From contig NZ_CP019914.1 of assembly GCF_002214805.1 (NCBI RefSeq), positions 620,001 to 684,000 of the forward strand: a DNA stretch of 64,000 nucleotides. Reading direction: 5' to 3'. This DNA comes from Brachyspira hampsonii (GTDB lineage Bacteria > Spirochaetota > Brachyspiria > Brachyspirales > Brachyspiraceae). The translations under genes and the position numbers were made by a program. Positions 56,049-64,000 of the stretch are shown piece by piece; position 1 is the stretch's first letter, and each line of letters starts with the position of its first letter. The notes under the pieces are model-generated. The model searched no databases. It saw only the letters and a program-made list of their open reading frames with translations, and was not told the DNA's origin.

Positions 56049-57245
56049 TTATTTATCTATTTCCCTATATTTAATCAACGCTTCTCTAAGTATATGCATT
56101 GATTTCTTTAAATCTTGAGAATCTAAAGCATAGGAAATTCTAACCTCATTTTTTCCTAATCCTTCAGTAACATAAAAGCCTTCCGCGGGTGCAAACATTA
56201 CAGTCTCATTATTTATATTAAAATCTTTTAAAAGCCATATAATAAAGTTTTCAGCATTTTTTACAGGAAGTTTGGCAAGAACATAAAAAGCCCCCTCAGG
56301 CTCATGAGTAACAACGCCCTCCATAGTAGCAAGCTCTTCAAATATAATTTTTCTTCTATAATCGTATTCTTTTAAAGCTTCATCAAAATAATCATCAGGC
56401 AAATCATATAAAGCTGCAGCACCTATCATATCCAATGTAGGAAGACATAATCTAGCCTGACATTCTCTAAATATAGCAGTCATTAACTTTTTATTTTTAC
56501 TTATAAGACAGCCTACCCTAGCTCCGCATGCTGAGAATCTTTTTGATATAGAGTCAATTATAATAACATGATCTTCTAAATCTTTATAAGTACTGAAACT
56601 TATTGCTTTTCTATCTCCATAAACAAATTCTCTATATACTTCATCGCTTATAATATATAAATCATATTTCTTAGCAATATAAGCAATATCATCTAATTCT
56701 CTTTTAGTATATACAACCCCTGTAGGGTTAGAAGGATTGGCAAGCATAAATGCTTTAGTTTTAGGAGTAATATGTTTTTCTATCTCTTCACGGCTAGGAA
56801 GATGGAAACCGTCTTCAGCATAAGTTCTTACAGCATTATATTTTATATCATAAATATCATAAAAGCTTTTATAATTAGCATATAAAGGTTCAGATACTAA
56901 TATTTCATCACCCTCATCAAATATAGCAAGCATAGCAAAAGATATAGCCTCAGAACCTCCGCTAGTAATTACTATATCTTCTTCTTCATAATGAACACCT
57001 AATTTATCATAGTATGCTTGAATTTTATTTATAAGAGGCTTCATACCTCTTGAATGTTCATATTTAAGAGTTTTTTCACGAAATTTAGAAACCGCTTCAA
57101 AAAATATTTTTGGTGTTTCAATATCAGGCTGACCTACATTAAGATGATATATTTTTATACCTCTTTTCACAGCATCTTCAGCATAAGGGTTCAATTTTCT
57201 AACAGGGGAAACCTTTAATCTCTGAATTCTTTTAGATATATCCAT
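56049..57245 (-). CDS. Class I aminotransferase, copy 2
   Basis: A 398-residue paralogue of the preceding gene, similar throughout (most residues identical by eye): the same SISKRFSACGARVGC PLP site and LANPSNPTGVV. It lies about 160 bases upstream. A terminator-like repeat follows each copy (see the finding). Substrate is unknown. GGAG-type ribosome site before its ATG is weak (ACGGAGCGTC, 6 to 7 bases). Confidence 0.9.
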   Translation of the reverse strand: MDISKRIQRLKVSPVRKLNPYAEDAVKRGIKIYHLNVGQPDIETPKIFFEAVSKFREKTLKYEHSRGMKPLINKIQAYYDKLGVHYEEEDIVITSGGSEAISFAMLAIFDEGDEILVSEPLYANYKSFYDIYDIKYNAVRTYAEDGFHLPSREEIEKHITPKTKAFMLANPSNPTGVVYTKRELDDIAYIAKKYDLYIISDEVYREFVYGDRKAISFSTYKDLEDHVIIIDSISKRFSACGARVGCLISKNKKLMTAIFRECQARLCLPTLDMIGAAALYDLPDDYFDEALKEYDYRRKIIFEELATMEGVVTHEPEGAFYVLAKLPVKNAENFIIWLLKDFNINNETVMFAPAEGFYVTEGLGKNEVRISYALDSQDLKKSMHILREALIKYREIDK

Positions 57246-57565
57246 AATGACGCTCCGTAATTATTGTAAATAGTAATTTTTTAACTAATTAAATATATAC
57301 GAAACAATAAAAATTGTCAAGATATTTTATTTAATTATTAATAAATAAATAAAAAAAAATCATCAAATATAACATTATATATAAATAAAAATTACATTAC
57401 AAAACATATAAATTACACTATAAAGTGAAAACTAGTATTATAATAATTATAATTACAATAGCTATTAATTATTTTTTATTATCAGTTAATAAAAAAATAA
57501 AAAATATTGATAAAAGATGTTTTTTGATATAAAATGACCGATAAAATAAAAAATGAATTTTAGGT
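57246..57565. other. AT-rich divergent spacer
   Basis: 320 bases between the divergent aminotransferase and PEGA genes. A weak promoter (TTGATA 57507-57512, TATAAA 57528-57533) faces the PEGA gene. Nothing else could be supported. Confidence 0.4.
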
Positions 57566-59164
57566 ATGCATATAAAAAAAATTATAACATTAATAATCGC
57601 AGCTATTTTACTATATATTCCACTATATCCTTTCGGCGGAAAACCCATTACAATAGAAAAAGTGAAACCTTACTATACTACTAAAGAAAATGTAAAAATA
57701 GATGTATTTATATATACTAATTTAGGGGATAATACAAATTATAACTATTTATGTTTTGCAGTAGCTGATGCAGTTGCAAATCAAATAGAATACAATAAAA
57801 CATTAAGACTTCAGTCAGAAACTAATTATACAATTACACCTGTAGATTTTGAAAGAGCCTACGATTACAAAGTATTTCAATTTACAAACATAACTTATAC
57901 CAGCCGAAATGAAGGAAGCAATATAGCTATTATTACAAATTATGAAACTACAACTTATACTAATTGGGGAGATGTCAGAAGCAATGTTCAATTAATCACA
58001 CCTGAAACTGAAGGCTTTTTCCTAGAAACTAATGAAATGATATTTGAACATAATGGAAGCAATGTAATATTAAAAGGCACCAATGATTTTATTCAAAAAG
58101 TAGATATAGGTAAAACTTATTATGAATATTTCGGAGATGATATAAAAAAATATATATTTACAAGAGATTCTGATATAGCTGTATTCGGATCGGTAAAATA
58201 CGATAGACCAAATATAAATATTGTAACATACATAGCATATATTAAGGATAGAAAAATAACATCCTATTCTATAACAATACCGGAGGCAAAAATTGATGAG
58301 CAAATACCTAATTATGCCTTAGATATAGCCAATAGAATAAGTTATATTGATAAAACAGGAGTTATAGCAATAGATGTAAGTCCGGAAGATGCTTTTGTAT
58401 ATGTTGATGATGTATTGATAGGAAAAAGCGGACAAACATTATATGTGCCGGCATTAACAACTAATAATCATAGATTCACAATAAAAAAAGAATATTATGA
58501 AACTATAGATACTATGCTTTCATTTGAAAAACCTAATGAAAACATACTTCTTAATTTCAAATTAAAAGAATTAAGTAAAAGAGCAAGGGTACAGATAAAT
58601 ATACCCGGAGAAGAAGAAAGTTCTGTAATTATTAATGGAATAAAAGAAACACCTACTAATGTAATAAATAGATATTTCGGTTTCGGAACATATTCTATAA
58701 AAATAACAAACACAAATTACATAGATTATTATGGAACATTTACGGTAAATAGTACTAATTCTCTAGTTCTTACACCTAATATGAAAAAATATCATGAGCC
58801 TACTTTGGCGGATAGAATATTTAAAAATTATGAAAGAAATACAAAAATATTTTTAGGACTGACTATAGCAAGTGCAATATTCACCGTTGGAACATATATA
58901 TATGCCGGAGAAGTATTAGATTCTACTATGGTTAATTATTATAATCAATATAAAAACGAAGTTAATAGACCGCCTGTAAATTTAAATAATTATAATACTG
59001 CTATGAATATATATATAGCCGGAATGGTAATAACAGGGGCTTTTGCTTTAACTGCCGGAGTATATTATATGCTTTGGATAAATGAGAGTAATTTTGCCGT
59101 TGAGGAACTTTCATTTAATGCTGATTACAGCGGAGTTAATTTTATGTATGCATGGCGGTGGTAG
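57566..59164 (+). CDS. PEGA-domain envelope protein
   Basis: A 532-residue protein with a signal peptide (about 1-21) and an unrecognised N-terminal half. It then has PEGA modules at about 273-335 (VIAIDVSPEDAFVYVDDVLIGKSGQTL... typical VYVDGxxxG) and 342-410 (RVQINIPGEEESSVIINGIKETP), beta units found in surface proteins. Two hydrophobic helices near the C-terminus (about 430-450 and 475-500) suggest membrane association. An AGG is only one base from ATG, so the ribosome site is poor. Confidence 0.7.
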   Translation: MHIKKIITLIIAAILLYIPLYPFGGKPITIEKVKPYYTTKENVKIDVFIYTNLGDNTNYNYLCFAVADAVANQIEYNKTLRLQSETNYTITPVDFERAYDYKVFQFTNITYTSRNEGSNIAIITNYETTTYTNWGDVRSNVQLITPETEGFFLETNEMIFEHNGSNVILKGTNDFIQKVDIGKTYYEYFGDDIKKYIFTRDSDIAVFGSVKYDRPNINIVTYIAYIKDRKITSYSITIPEAKIDEQIPNYALDIANRISYIDKTGVIAIDVSPEDAFVYVDDVLIGKSGQTLYVPALTTNNHRFTIKKEYYETIDTMLSFEKPNENILLNFKLKELSKRARVQINIPGEEESSVIINGIKETPTNVINRYFGFGTYSIKITNTNYIDYYGTFTVNSTNSLVLTPNMKKYHEPTLADRIFKNYERNTKIFLGLTIASAIFTVGTYIYAGEVLDSTMVNYYNQYKNEVNRPPVNLNNYNTAMNIYIAGMVITGAFALTAGVYYMLWINESNFAVEELSFNADYSGVNFMYAWRW

Positions 59165-59203
59165 CAGCAAATATATAAAAATTAATAAAATTTTCAATTA
59201 CAT

Positions 59204-59231
59204 TTGACAAAACATTATTATTTACTATACT
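59204..59231 (+). promoter_or_regulatory. adk promoter
   Basis: TTGACA (59204-59209) and TATACT (59226-59231), 16 bases apart, 31 bases before the ATG; AGGAG at 59251 is the ribosome site. Confidence 0.7.
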
Positions 59232-59262
59232 ACTAATAATATATAATTTTAGGAGTTATAAT

Positions 59263-59820
59263 ATGCTTAATATAATTTTTATAGGAGCTCCCGGAGTTGG
59301 AAAGGGAACTCAATCTGCCTTAATAGAAAAAGAATATCATATATCACATATTGCCACAGGGGATATGTTAAGAGATAATATTGCAAATGGTACTGAATTA
59401 GGAAAAACAGCTAAATCATATATGGATAAAGGGGAATTGGTACCTGATAGTTTAGTAATTGATATGCTTAAAGACAGAATAAAAAAAGATGACTGTAAAA
59501 ACGGATTTATGCTTGACGGATTCCCTAGAACTATAGAACAAGCTAAAGAATTGTCAAATATATTAGAAAGTCTTAACTATAAAATATCTGCTGTAATAGA
59601 TATATATGTTTCAGAAGAAGTAATCATAGACAGACTATTGAAAAGAGGCCGTGCTGATGATAATGAAGAAACAATTAAAAATAGGTTAAAAGTGTTTGAA
59701 AATCAGAGCAAGCCTGTATTAGAGTATTATAAAGATAAAGCAAAAATAATAAAAATAGAAAGTATAGGCACTCCTGAAGAAGTGTATGCTAAAATAAAAA
59801 AAGAATTAGATGTATTATAA
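59263..59820 (+). CDS. adk: Adenylate kinase, short form
   Basis: Balances ATP, ADP and AMP in the cytoplasm. The 185-residue protein has P-loop [10 protein letters not shown] (7-16), AMP-binding [11 protein letters not shown] and the DGFPRT block (near 85). The LID is the short form ([18 protein letters not shown]), without the zinc-binding Cys insert of long bacterial forms. Ribosome site AGGAG is clear. Confidence 0.96.
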   Translation: MLNIIFIGAPGVGKGTQSALIEKEYHISHIATGDMLRDNIANGTELGKTAKSYMDKGELVPDSLVIDMLKDRIKKDDCKNGFMLDGFPRTIEQAKELSNILESLNYKISAVIDIYVSEEVIIDRLLKRGRADDNEETIKNRLKVFENQSKPVLEYYKDKAKIIKIESIGTPEEVYAKIKKELDVL

Positions 59821-59840
59821 TTTATAATTATTATATTTTT

Positions 59841-59865
59841 AGGCTATGATTATAAATCATAGCCT
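59841..59865 (+). terminator. adk terminator
   Basis: AGGCTATGATT and AATCATAGCCT form a perfect 11-bp stem with ATA loop, then TTTTTT. Confidence 0.9.
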
Positions 59866-59939
59866 TTTTTATATGCAAATTATTTTTATGATATATATTC
59901 CGAAAATATAAAAAAGAAATATTATCAACAGGTTTGTGT

Positions 59940-60485
59940 ATGTCTGAAGAAAAAGATATAAATAATAACAATGATACTGAAAATACTGAAGCTCTCCCTA
60001 GAAAAGCTGTTAAGAAAAAAATGATAATAAAATCTAAAAATAAAGAAAATATCAAAGATTTGGATTTATCATCTTACGGAGCAAGAAGACAGGCTAGAAT
60101 ATATGCTGTTATGTCTTTATATTCCTATGAAATTAATGATAGAAAAGAAAATATAGATGAAATTCTTAATTTTGATTATGATAAAAAAATACCTGAAAAT
60201 ATATTCGCATTCACTAAAACTTTGGTAGAAGGAACTATAAATAATCTAGAAAGAATAGATAATTTAATAGAAAAATATTCTAATAATTGGGATATAAAAA
60301 GAATACAATATGTAGATAAATCAATTATTAGAATGTCAATATACTCACTAATATTTTTGAAAGATATACCTAAATCTGTAGTAATAGATGAGGCTGTAGA
60401 AATTTCTAAAATTTTTAGTGATAAAGATTCTTATAAATTTGTAAATGGGATTTTAGATGGTATACAAGAAAAAGACATACAATAA
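59940..60485 (+). CDS. nusB: Transcription antitermination factor NusB
   Basis: NusB works with NusE/S10 at boxA in rRNA transcription. The 181-residue protein has a charged 45-residue N-terminal extension (AVKKKMIIKSKNKENIKD) before the NusB core GARRQARIYAVMSLYSYEI (near 51), the block VEGTINNLERIDNLIEKYSNNWDIKRI and the end block VVIDEAVEISKIFSDKDSYKFVNGILD. ATG 59940 is preferred over a TTG six bases earlier because AGG is 8 bases before it. Its 3' end overlaps the following TPR gene by 29 bases. Confidence 0.92.
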   Translation: MSEEKDINNNNDTENTEALPRKAVKKKMIIKSKNKENIKDLDLSSYGARRQARIYAVMSLYSYEINDRKENIDEILNFDYDKKIPENIFAFTKTLVEGTINNLERIDNLIEKYSNNWDIKRIQYVDKSIIRMSIYSLIFLKDIPKSVVIDEAVEISKIFSDKDSYKFVNGILDGIQEKDIQ

Positions 60486-62352
60486 AAGATTGGCCAAATA
60501 TAAAAACATTCAAATGATAGTTTTTATATTATCTATAGGGGCATTAGGTTTAATAGCTATAATATCTTTAAATGTAGCAATAATACAGGGAAAAGTAAGA
60601 TTAAATTCTCAAATCGTAGATGATTATACTTTGGCTAAAGAATATTATAATAATAAAGATTATAATAAAGCCAAATCTATATTGAAAAAAGAAATAAGAA
60701 ACACAATAGATCCTAAAAAAGAATATGAAGCTAATATACTTCTAGGAAAAATATATAATGAAACAAAAGATTATGATAATGCTATAAAAATATTTAATAC
60801 TATGACAAATTCATTATATTTAGATGAGCAGTTAAAACATAATTTAGGAATATCATATCTTAAAAAAGAAATGTATGATGAAGCTTTAGTATCTTTAGAA
60901 ACTTCATTATCAATAAACAGCAATTACATACCTAGTCTTCTCACATTGGGAAGATTTTATATGGAAAGAGATCTCCCTCGTTTGGCTAAAGGATATTATG
61001 AGAGAGTTTTAAATTTAGAAGAAAATGATGAGGCTTTATTTTATGTAGGATTAATAGCACTTAATGAAGGTTTCCAAAGTGTTGCTTATGATACTTTAAC
61101 TAAATTAGTTAGAAGAAGCAAAGGCGAATATGCTGATAAAGCGGCTACAATATTAGGAGACATATATGTAATATCAGGAGATACTGACAGTGCTATAGAA
61201 ATGTATTTGAAAAGTTTAGTTAATTCAGATACAAAGCCTGATTCTATAAAAAGACTTGTAAAAATATATGAGCAGGTTGAAGATTATGATGGTATAAAAA
61301 AAGTATATGAGCAGATATTAGAACAGAATCCTAATGATGTGGATACGATACTTGCATTGGGTGAATTATATGAAAAAGAAAATGCTTATGACAGGGCTAT
61401 AAAATATTATTTAAAATTGGTAAAAATGAAAGATTATACCAATACTTATGAAGCTATAGGGCTGCTTGCTAATGCCTACTACAAAGGAAGCATGTTAAAA
61501 GAAGCAGAATCAAATTATAAAAAAATCATAATGGCTAACAATGAAGATGATTTATATAAAACTGCATTGGAAAGACTTGGAGATATAACATACAGACAAA
61601 AAGATTTTATGTCATCTTTAAAATACTATCAGGAAATATACAAGATAGAAACTAATAATGCAATATTTATGCCTAGACTCGGAGAATTGGAATTATATTA
61701 TGGAAACTCCGATAAAGGAATAAGATTATTAAAAGAATCTATAGCTGAAGATGTAGGAAATGCCTTCCCTAGCAGAACATTAGCTATTTATTATGAAAGC
61801 ATAGGTAATAATAATGAGGCACTAAATTATTATAATTATACTCTTTCTAAATACCCTAAAGACAGAGAAAGTATATACAGAGCAGGAATGCTTTATTATA
61901 AAACAAAAAATTATGAAAAATCAAAAGAATCATTACTCATAGCTGCTAATGATGAAAACAATACTACATTAGTAAGAGAAAATGCTTGGATAACATTGGC
62001 AACAATGATGGAAGAAATACGATCTTATAATGATGCTTCAGCCTATTACAGACAATTAGTAGAGATGTCTCCTGGTGTTGAAAATTACATGCTTTACGGA
62101 GCATTTTCTTATAGAAGACTTCAATATAATGAAGCTATATACGCCTATAATGAAGCTTTAAACTTGGCGGAATCAAAAAGGGATATGTTTGACATTAACT
62201 TAGTTTTAGGTAAATGTTATTACAGAATGAATGAACTTGATAATGCCGAAGAAAGTTATAGAAATGCTTTAAGCTATGACGGCGGTAATTCTCAGGCTAA
62301 AGATGGTTTAAGGCAGGTGCTTACTAAAAAAGAGCTTATGTATAATAATTAA
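60457..62352 (+). CDS. Membrane-anchored TPR-repeat protein
   Basis: A 631-residue protein with a basic start, one membrane helix (about 20-42), then about 14 tetratricopeptide-like repeats (for example ANILLGKIYNETKDYDNAIKIFN, IKYYLKLVKMKDYTN, VLGKCYYRMNELDNAEESYRNALSY). TPRs are protein-binding scaffolds. Its ATG lies inside the nusB frame, 29 bases before the nusB stop, with GGGA 8 to 9 bases upstream, so the two are co-translated. The exact partner is not seen. Confidence 0.8.
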   Translation: MVYKKKTYNKRLAKYKNIQMIVFILSIGALGLIAIISLNVAIIQGKVRLNSQIVDDYTLAKEYYNNKDYNKAKSILKKEIRNTIDPKKEYEANILLGKIYNETKDYDNAIKIFNTMTNSLYLDEQLKHNLGISYLKKEMYDEALVSLETSLSINSNYIPSLLTLGRFYMERDLPRLAKGYYERVLNLEENDEALFYVGLIALNEGFQSVAYDTLTKLVRRSKGEYADKAATILGDIYVISGDTDSAIEMYLKSLVNSDTKPDSIKRLVKIYEQVEDYDGIKKVYEQILEQNPNDVDTILALGELYEKENAYDRAIKYYLKLVKMKDYTNTYEAIGLLANAYYKGSMLKEAESNYKKIIMANNEDDLYKTALERLGDITYRQKDFMSSLKYYQEIYKIETNNAIFMPRLGELELYYGNSDKGIRLLKESIAEDVGNAFPSRTLAIYYESIGNNNEALNYYNYTLSKYPKDRESIYRAGMLYYKTKNYEKSKESLLIAANDENNTTLVRENAWITLATMMEEIRSYNDASAYYRQLVEMSPGVENYMLYGAFSYRRLQYNEAIYAYNEALNLAESKRDMFDINLVLGKCYYRMNELDNAEESYRNALSYDGGNSQAKDGLRQVLTKKELMYNN

Positions 62353-62370
62353 TACTAAGTAATATAAAAT

Positions 62371-62399
62371 AAAGCAGAATATTTAAAATATTCTGCTTT
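62371..62399 (+). terminator. Terminator after the TPR gene
   Basis: AAAGCAGAATATT and AATATTCTGCTTT pair (62371-62399), with T-rich sequence on both sides. Confidence 0.85.
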
Positions 62400-62433
62400 A
62401 TTATTTTAAAATTATTATTTATTATTATTGCTA

Positions 62434-62494
62434 ATAAAAATTGTTCGCTAAAAATGTATAGCAAATGAATTTGCTATATGCTCACAATTTTTAT
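62434..62494. repeat. 61-bp palindromic element, copy 4 (inverted)
   Basis: The arms match those at 13816-13876 read on the opposite strand, and the length is again 61 bases. Here the inner stem is TATAGCAAAT/ATTTGCTATA instead of GTCTGC/GCAGAC. Contained in the 340-base gap after the TPR gene. Confidence 0.8.
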
Positions 62495-62540
62495 ATTAGG
62501 CTTTCTAGTATTTTAAAATTATTATTTATTATTATTGCTA

Positions 62541-62601
62541 ATAAAAATTGTTCGTTAAAAATCTATAGCAAATGAATTTACTATACGCTTATAATTTTTA
62601 T
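62541..62601. repeat. 61-bp palindromic element, copy 5 (inverted)
   Basis: Second copy in tandem, 107 bases downstream of copy 4, same length; arms have one change (ATAATTTTTAT). Confidence 0.8.
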
Positions 62602-62663
62602 ATTAGGTTTTCTAGTATTTTAGAATTATTATTTTCTTATTATTGCTAATAAAAAACAAAAAA

Positions 62664-62686
62664 GCCGTACTAATTATCAGTACGGC
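62664..62686 (-). terminator. Terminator of the tRNA-Lys-tRNA-Glu unit
   Basis: GCCGTAC (62664-62670) and GTACGGC (62680-62686) pair; on the minus strand T-rich sequence follows. Confidence 0.8.
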
Positions 62687-62693
62687 AACAATG

Positions 62694-62767
62694 AACCGGT
62701 GACGGGTTTCGAACCCGCGAGTGCAGGAATGAAAATCCTGTGTGTTAAACCTCTTCACCACACCGGC
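62694..62767 (-). tRNA. tRNA-Glu (TTC)
   Basis: Acceptor GCCGGTG pairs with CACCGGT (one G-T pair); anticodon loop TTTTCAT carries TTC between CAGGA and TCCTG. D- and T-arm motifs (GGTTTAA; GGTTCGAAACC) present. The discriminator appears as T, which is unusual. Confidence 0.85.
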
Positions 62768-62794
62768 ATATATTTAAAGAACTTCAGCTTAATA

Positions 62795-62867
62795 TGAGCC
62801 AAGAAGGGTTCGAACCTTCGACAACCGCCTTAAAAGGGCGATGCTCTACCGACTGAGCTATTGGCCC
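62795..62867 (-). tRNA. tRNA-Lys (TTT)
   Basis: 73 bases. Acceptor GGGCCAA pairs with TTGGCTC, discriminator A; anticodon TTT in the loop CTTTTAA; T-arm GGTTCGAACCC. Followed by tRNA-Glu 27 bases downstream on the same strand. Confidence 0.92.
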
Positions 62868-62899
62868 GATTATTTTCACATTCTTTCAAATGTTTGTAT

Positions 62900-62928
62900 A
62901 TAATACTATATTATTAATTTTTTGTCAA
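62900..62928 (-). promoter_or_regulatory. Promoter of tRNA-Lys-tRNA-Glu
   Basis: Minus-strand TTGACA (62928-62923) and TATTAT (62905-62900), 17 bases apart, 33 bases before tRNA-Lys. Confidence 0.7.
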
Positions 62929-62951
62929 GTAGAAAATATATTTTTTTTTCA

Positions 62952-63677
62952 TTAATTAAATATATTCCAAGGATTATATAATGGTAAATCCGCTTCAACA
63001 TATATTTCTTCATCTTTCGTTGGATGAGGAAATTTAAGACTTTTAGCAAATAAAGCCAAAGGTACATCATTTCTATCATACTTTATATAACTTCTGTACT
63101 TCCTATCGCCGTATATAGCATGACCTATATTAGCAAGCTGAACTCTTATCTGATGGAATCTGCCTGTTTCTAATTCTATTTTTAACAAACTTAAATTTTT
63201 TATTATATCCTCTTTTACAACATTATATCTTAATTTGGCTATTTTGGCATTTTTTGTATTTTCAAAAACAACCTGAGCTATATTACCCAATTTATTCGTT
63301 TTCTTAATGAGATAATTTTCAAGCTTACCTTCTTTTTCCAATAGTATACCATTAACAACGGCATAATAAGTCTTTTCAAATTTTCTATCTCTTATAGCTT
63401 CGCTTAATCTTGAAGCAGCCTTTGAAGTTTTGGCAAATACTATTACTCCTGACACAGGTCTGTCCAATCTATGCACAAGTCCTAAAAATACATTTCCTTT
63501 TTTATTGTACTTTATTTTTATATAATCTTTAACATTCTCAAAAAAAGAAACATCACCTGTTATATCGCCTTGTGTAGGTATATTAGGGGGCTTTACTGCT
63601 GCTATTATATGATTATCCTCATAAAGCGGATTAATATAATTACTCATTTCTTTTTCTATATTCATATTATTTGCCAT
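62952..63677 (-). CDS. RluA/RluD-family pseudouridine synthase
   Basis: A 241-residue enzyme that converts uridine to pseudouridine in RNA. The catalytic Asp is in LVHRLDRPVSGVIVFAK (near residue 70), with ETGRFHQIRVQLA (near 174) and GDRKY (near 193) that also belong to the family. There is no S4 domain at the N-terminus, so it is a short RluA-type member; its target (rRNA or tRNA) cannot be told. ATG 63677 has no strong ribosome site. Confidence 0.88.
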   Translation of the reverse strand: MANNMNIEKEMSNYINPLYEDNHIIAAVKPPNIPTQGDITGDVSFFENVKDYIKIKYNKKGNVFLGLVHRLDRPVSGVIVFAKTSKAASRLSEAIRDRKFEKTYYAVVNGILLEKEGKLENYLIKKTNKLGNIAQVVFENTKNAKIAKLRYNVVKEDIIKNLSLLKIELETGRFHQIRVQLANIGHAIYGDRKYRSYIKYDRNDVPLALFAKSLKFPHPTKDEEIYVEADLPLYNPWNIFN

Positions 63678-63736
63678 TATTATTTATTAAGAAGTTAAAT
63701 AGTATTTTAATAGATTTATTATATTTGGGGGGGATG

Positions 63737-63809
63737 TGCCTAGTCAGGGAATCGAACCCTAGACACAAGGATTTTCAGTCCTTTGCTCTACCAACTGAGC
63801 TAACTAGGC
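63737..63809 (-). tRNA. tRNA-Phe (GAA)
   Basis: 73 bases. Acceptor GCCTAGT pairs with ACTAGGC, discriminator A; anticodon GAA lies in loop CTGAAAA between AAGGA and TCCTT; GGTTCGATTCC T-arm. Confidence 0.92.
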
Positions 63810-63820
63810 AAGTGAAAATT

Positions 63821-63848
63821 ATTATAGCATACAAATAAAAAATGTCAA
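63821..63848 (-). promoter_or_regulatory. Promoter of tRNA-Phe
   Basis: Minus-strand TTGACA (63848-63843) and TATAAT (63826-63821), 16 bases apart, consensus. Confidence 0.8.
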
Positions 63849-63905
63849 GCGGTGATTTAAAAATTATTACGAAAAATATTTTTTTTGGTTTATAAGTTAT
63901 ATATT

Positions 63906-63934
63906 TTGACAAATAGCATTATTAAATATATAAT
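63906..63934 (+). promoter_or_regulatory. Rightward promoter at the window edge
   Basis: TTGACA (63906-63911) and TATAAT (63929-63934), 17 bases apart. It faces the right edge, so it likely drives a gene outside the window. Confidence 0.65.
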
Positions 63935-64000
63935 GTACAGAAAATTTTCATTATTTCTGATTTATAAATGCAGTCAGAATATTATAATTTTATCATTTTT

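Overview
The window is bacterial chromosome of very low G+C (by eye well under one third). Gene dress, content and intergenic style point to a host-associated spirochaete, most likely Brachyspira; I cannot name the species. Supporting points are a flagellar distal-rod gene (flgG), many signal-peptide and lipobox proteins with beta-rich or TPR bodies, BspA/DUF285 leucine-rich-repeat proteins, catalase next to ferrochelatase, strong AT-rich promoters (TTGACA-16/17-TATAAT), and AGGAG-type ribosome binding sites. No rRNA operon, integrase, phage structural block or CRISPR array was seen.

Layout. 1-4.4 kb: a gene cut by the left edge, the ybaB-recR pair, a CsgG-like envelope protein overlapping a small envelope protein, and an FtsB/DivIC-like protein. 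4.4-14.5 kb: an intergenic repeat relic, a MATE transporter with a structured leader, a barrel-like outer-membrane protein, a very large single-chain type ISP restriction-modification enzyme, a BatD-like protein with a MoxR ATPase, and a tandem array that has copied the 3' end of moxR. 14.5-28.4 kb: flgG, a lytic transglycosylase, dapF, divergent katA and hemH, a 1,916-residue alpha-2-macroglobulin, an unknown gene, a 1.2-kb intergenic region built of inverted-repeat elements, and a YczE-like membrane protein. 28.4-39.1 kb: murB, two BspA-type genes (one fused to a DUF4132 region), scpA, an oxidoreductase, a GNAT acetyltransferase, copZ-like and ruvA, a PhoR/PhoB-type two-component pair, and a DtxR-like repressor. 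39.4-51.6 kb: lysA, a divergent polysaccharide deacetylase, a zinc ribbon, a phosphatase overlapping a gene with a Crh-like (His-less) HPr domain, a divergent HTH-dynamin-like GTPase, an AsmA-like protein with a small lipoprotein, and a PPC-domain lipoprotein. 51.7-64 kb: tRNA-Tyr and a STAS gene, mtnA-mtnK, two tandem aminotransferases, a PEGA protein, adk, nusB, a TPR protein, more copies of the 61-bp palindrome, tRNA-Lys-tRNA-Glu, an RluA-family pseudouridine synthase and tRNA-Phe.

How it fits together. Most genes are housekeeping: DNA repair (recR, ruvA), chromosome segregation (scpA), wall precursor and lysine synthesis (dapF, lysA, murB), envelope building (AsmA-like, barrels, lipoproteins), purine balance (adk), and methylthioadenosine salvage (mtnA, mtnK, possibly the aminotransferases). 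Accessory pieces are the type ISP enzyme, the BspA/DUF4132 proteins, and the HTH-GTPase region facing the Crh-like/phosphatase pair. The best candidates for something undescribed are (1) the HTH-GTPase with the divergent Crh-like protein and phosphatase, (2) a 61-bp palindromic element found at two loci whose hairpin stem changes on both sides together, (3) the inverted-repeat elements at 26.5-27.6 kb, including one with perfect 18-bp terminal repeats around a G+C-rich core, and (4) the MATE leader RNA. Everything comes from reading the sequence; no database or folding program was used.
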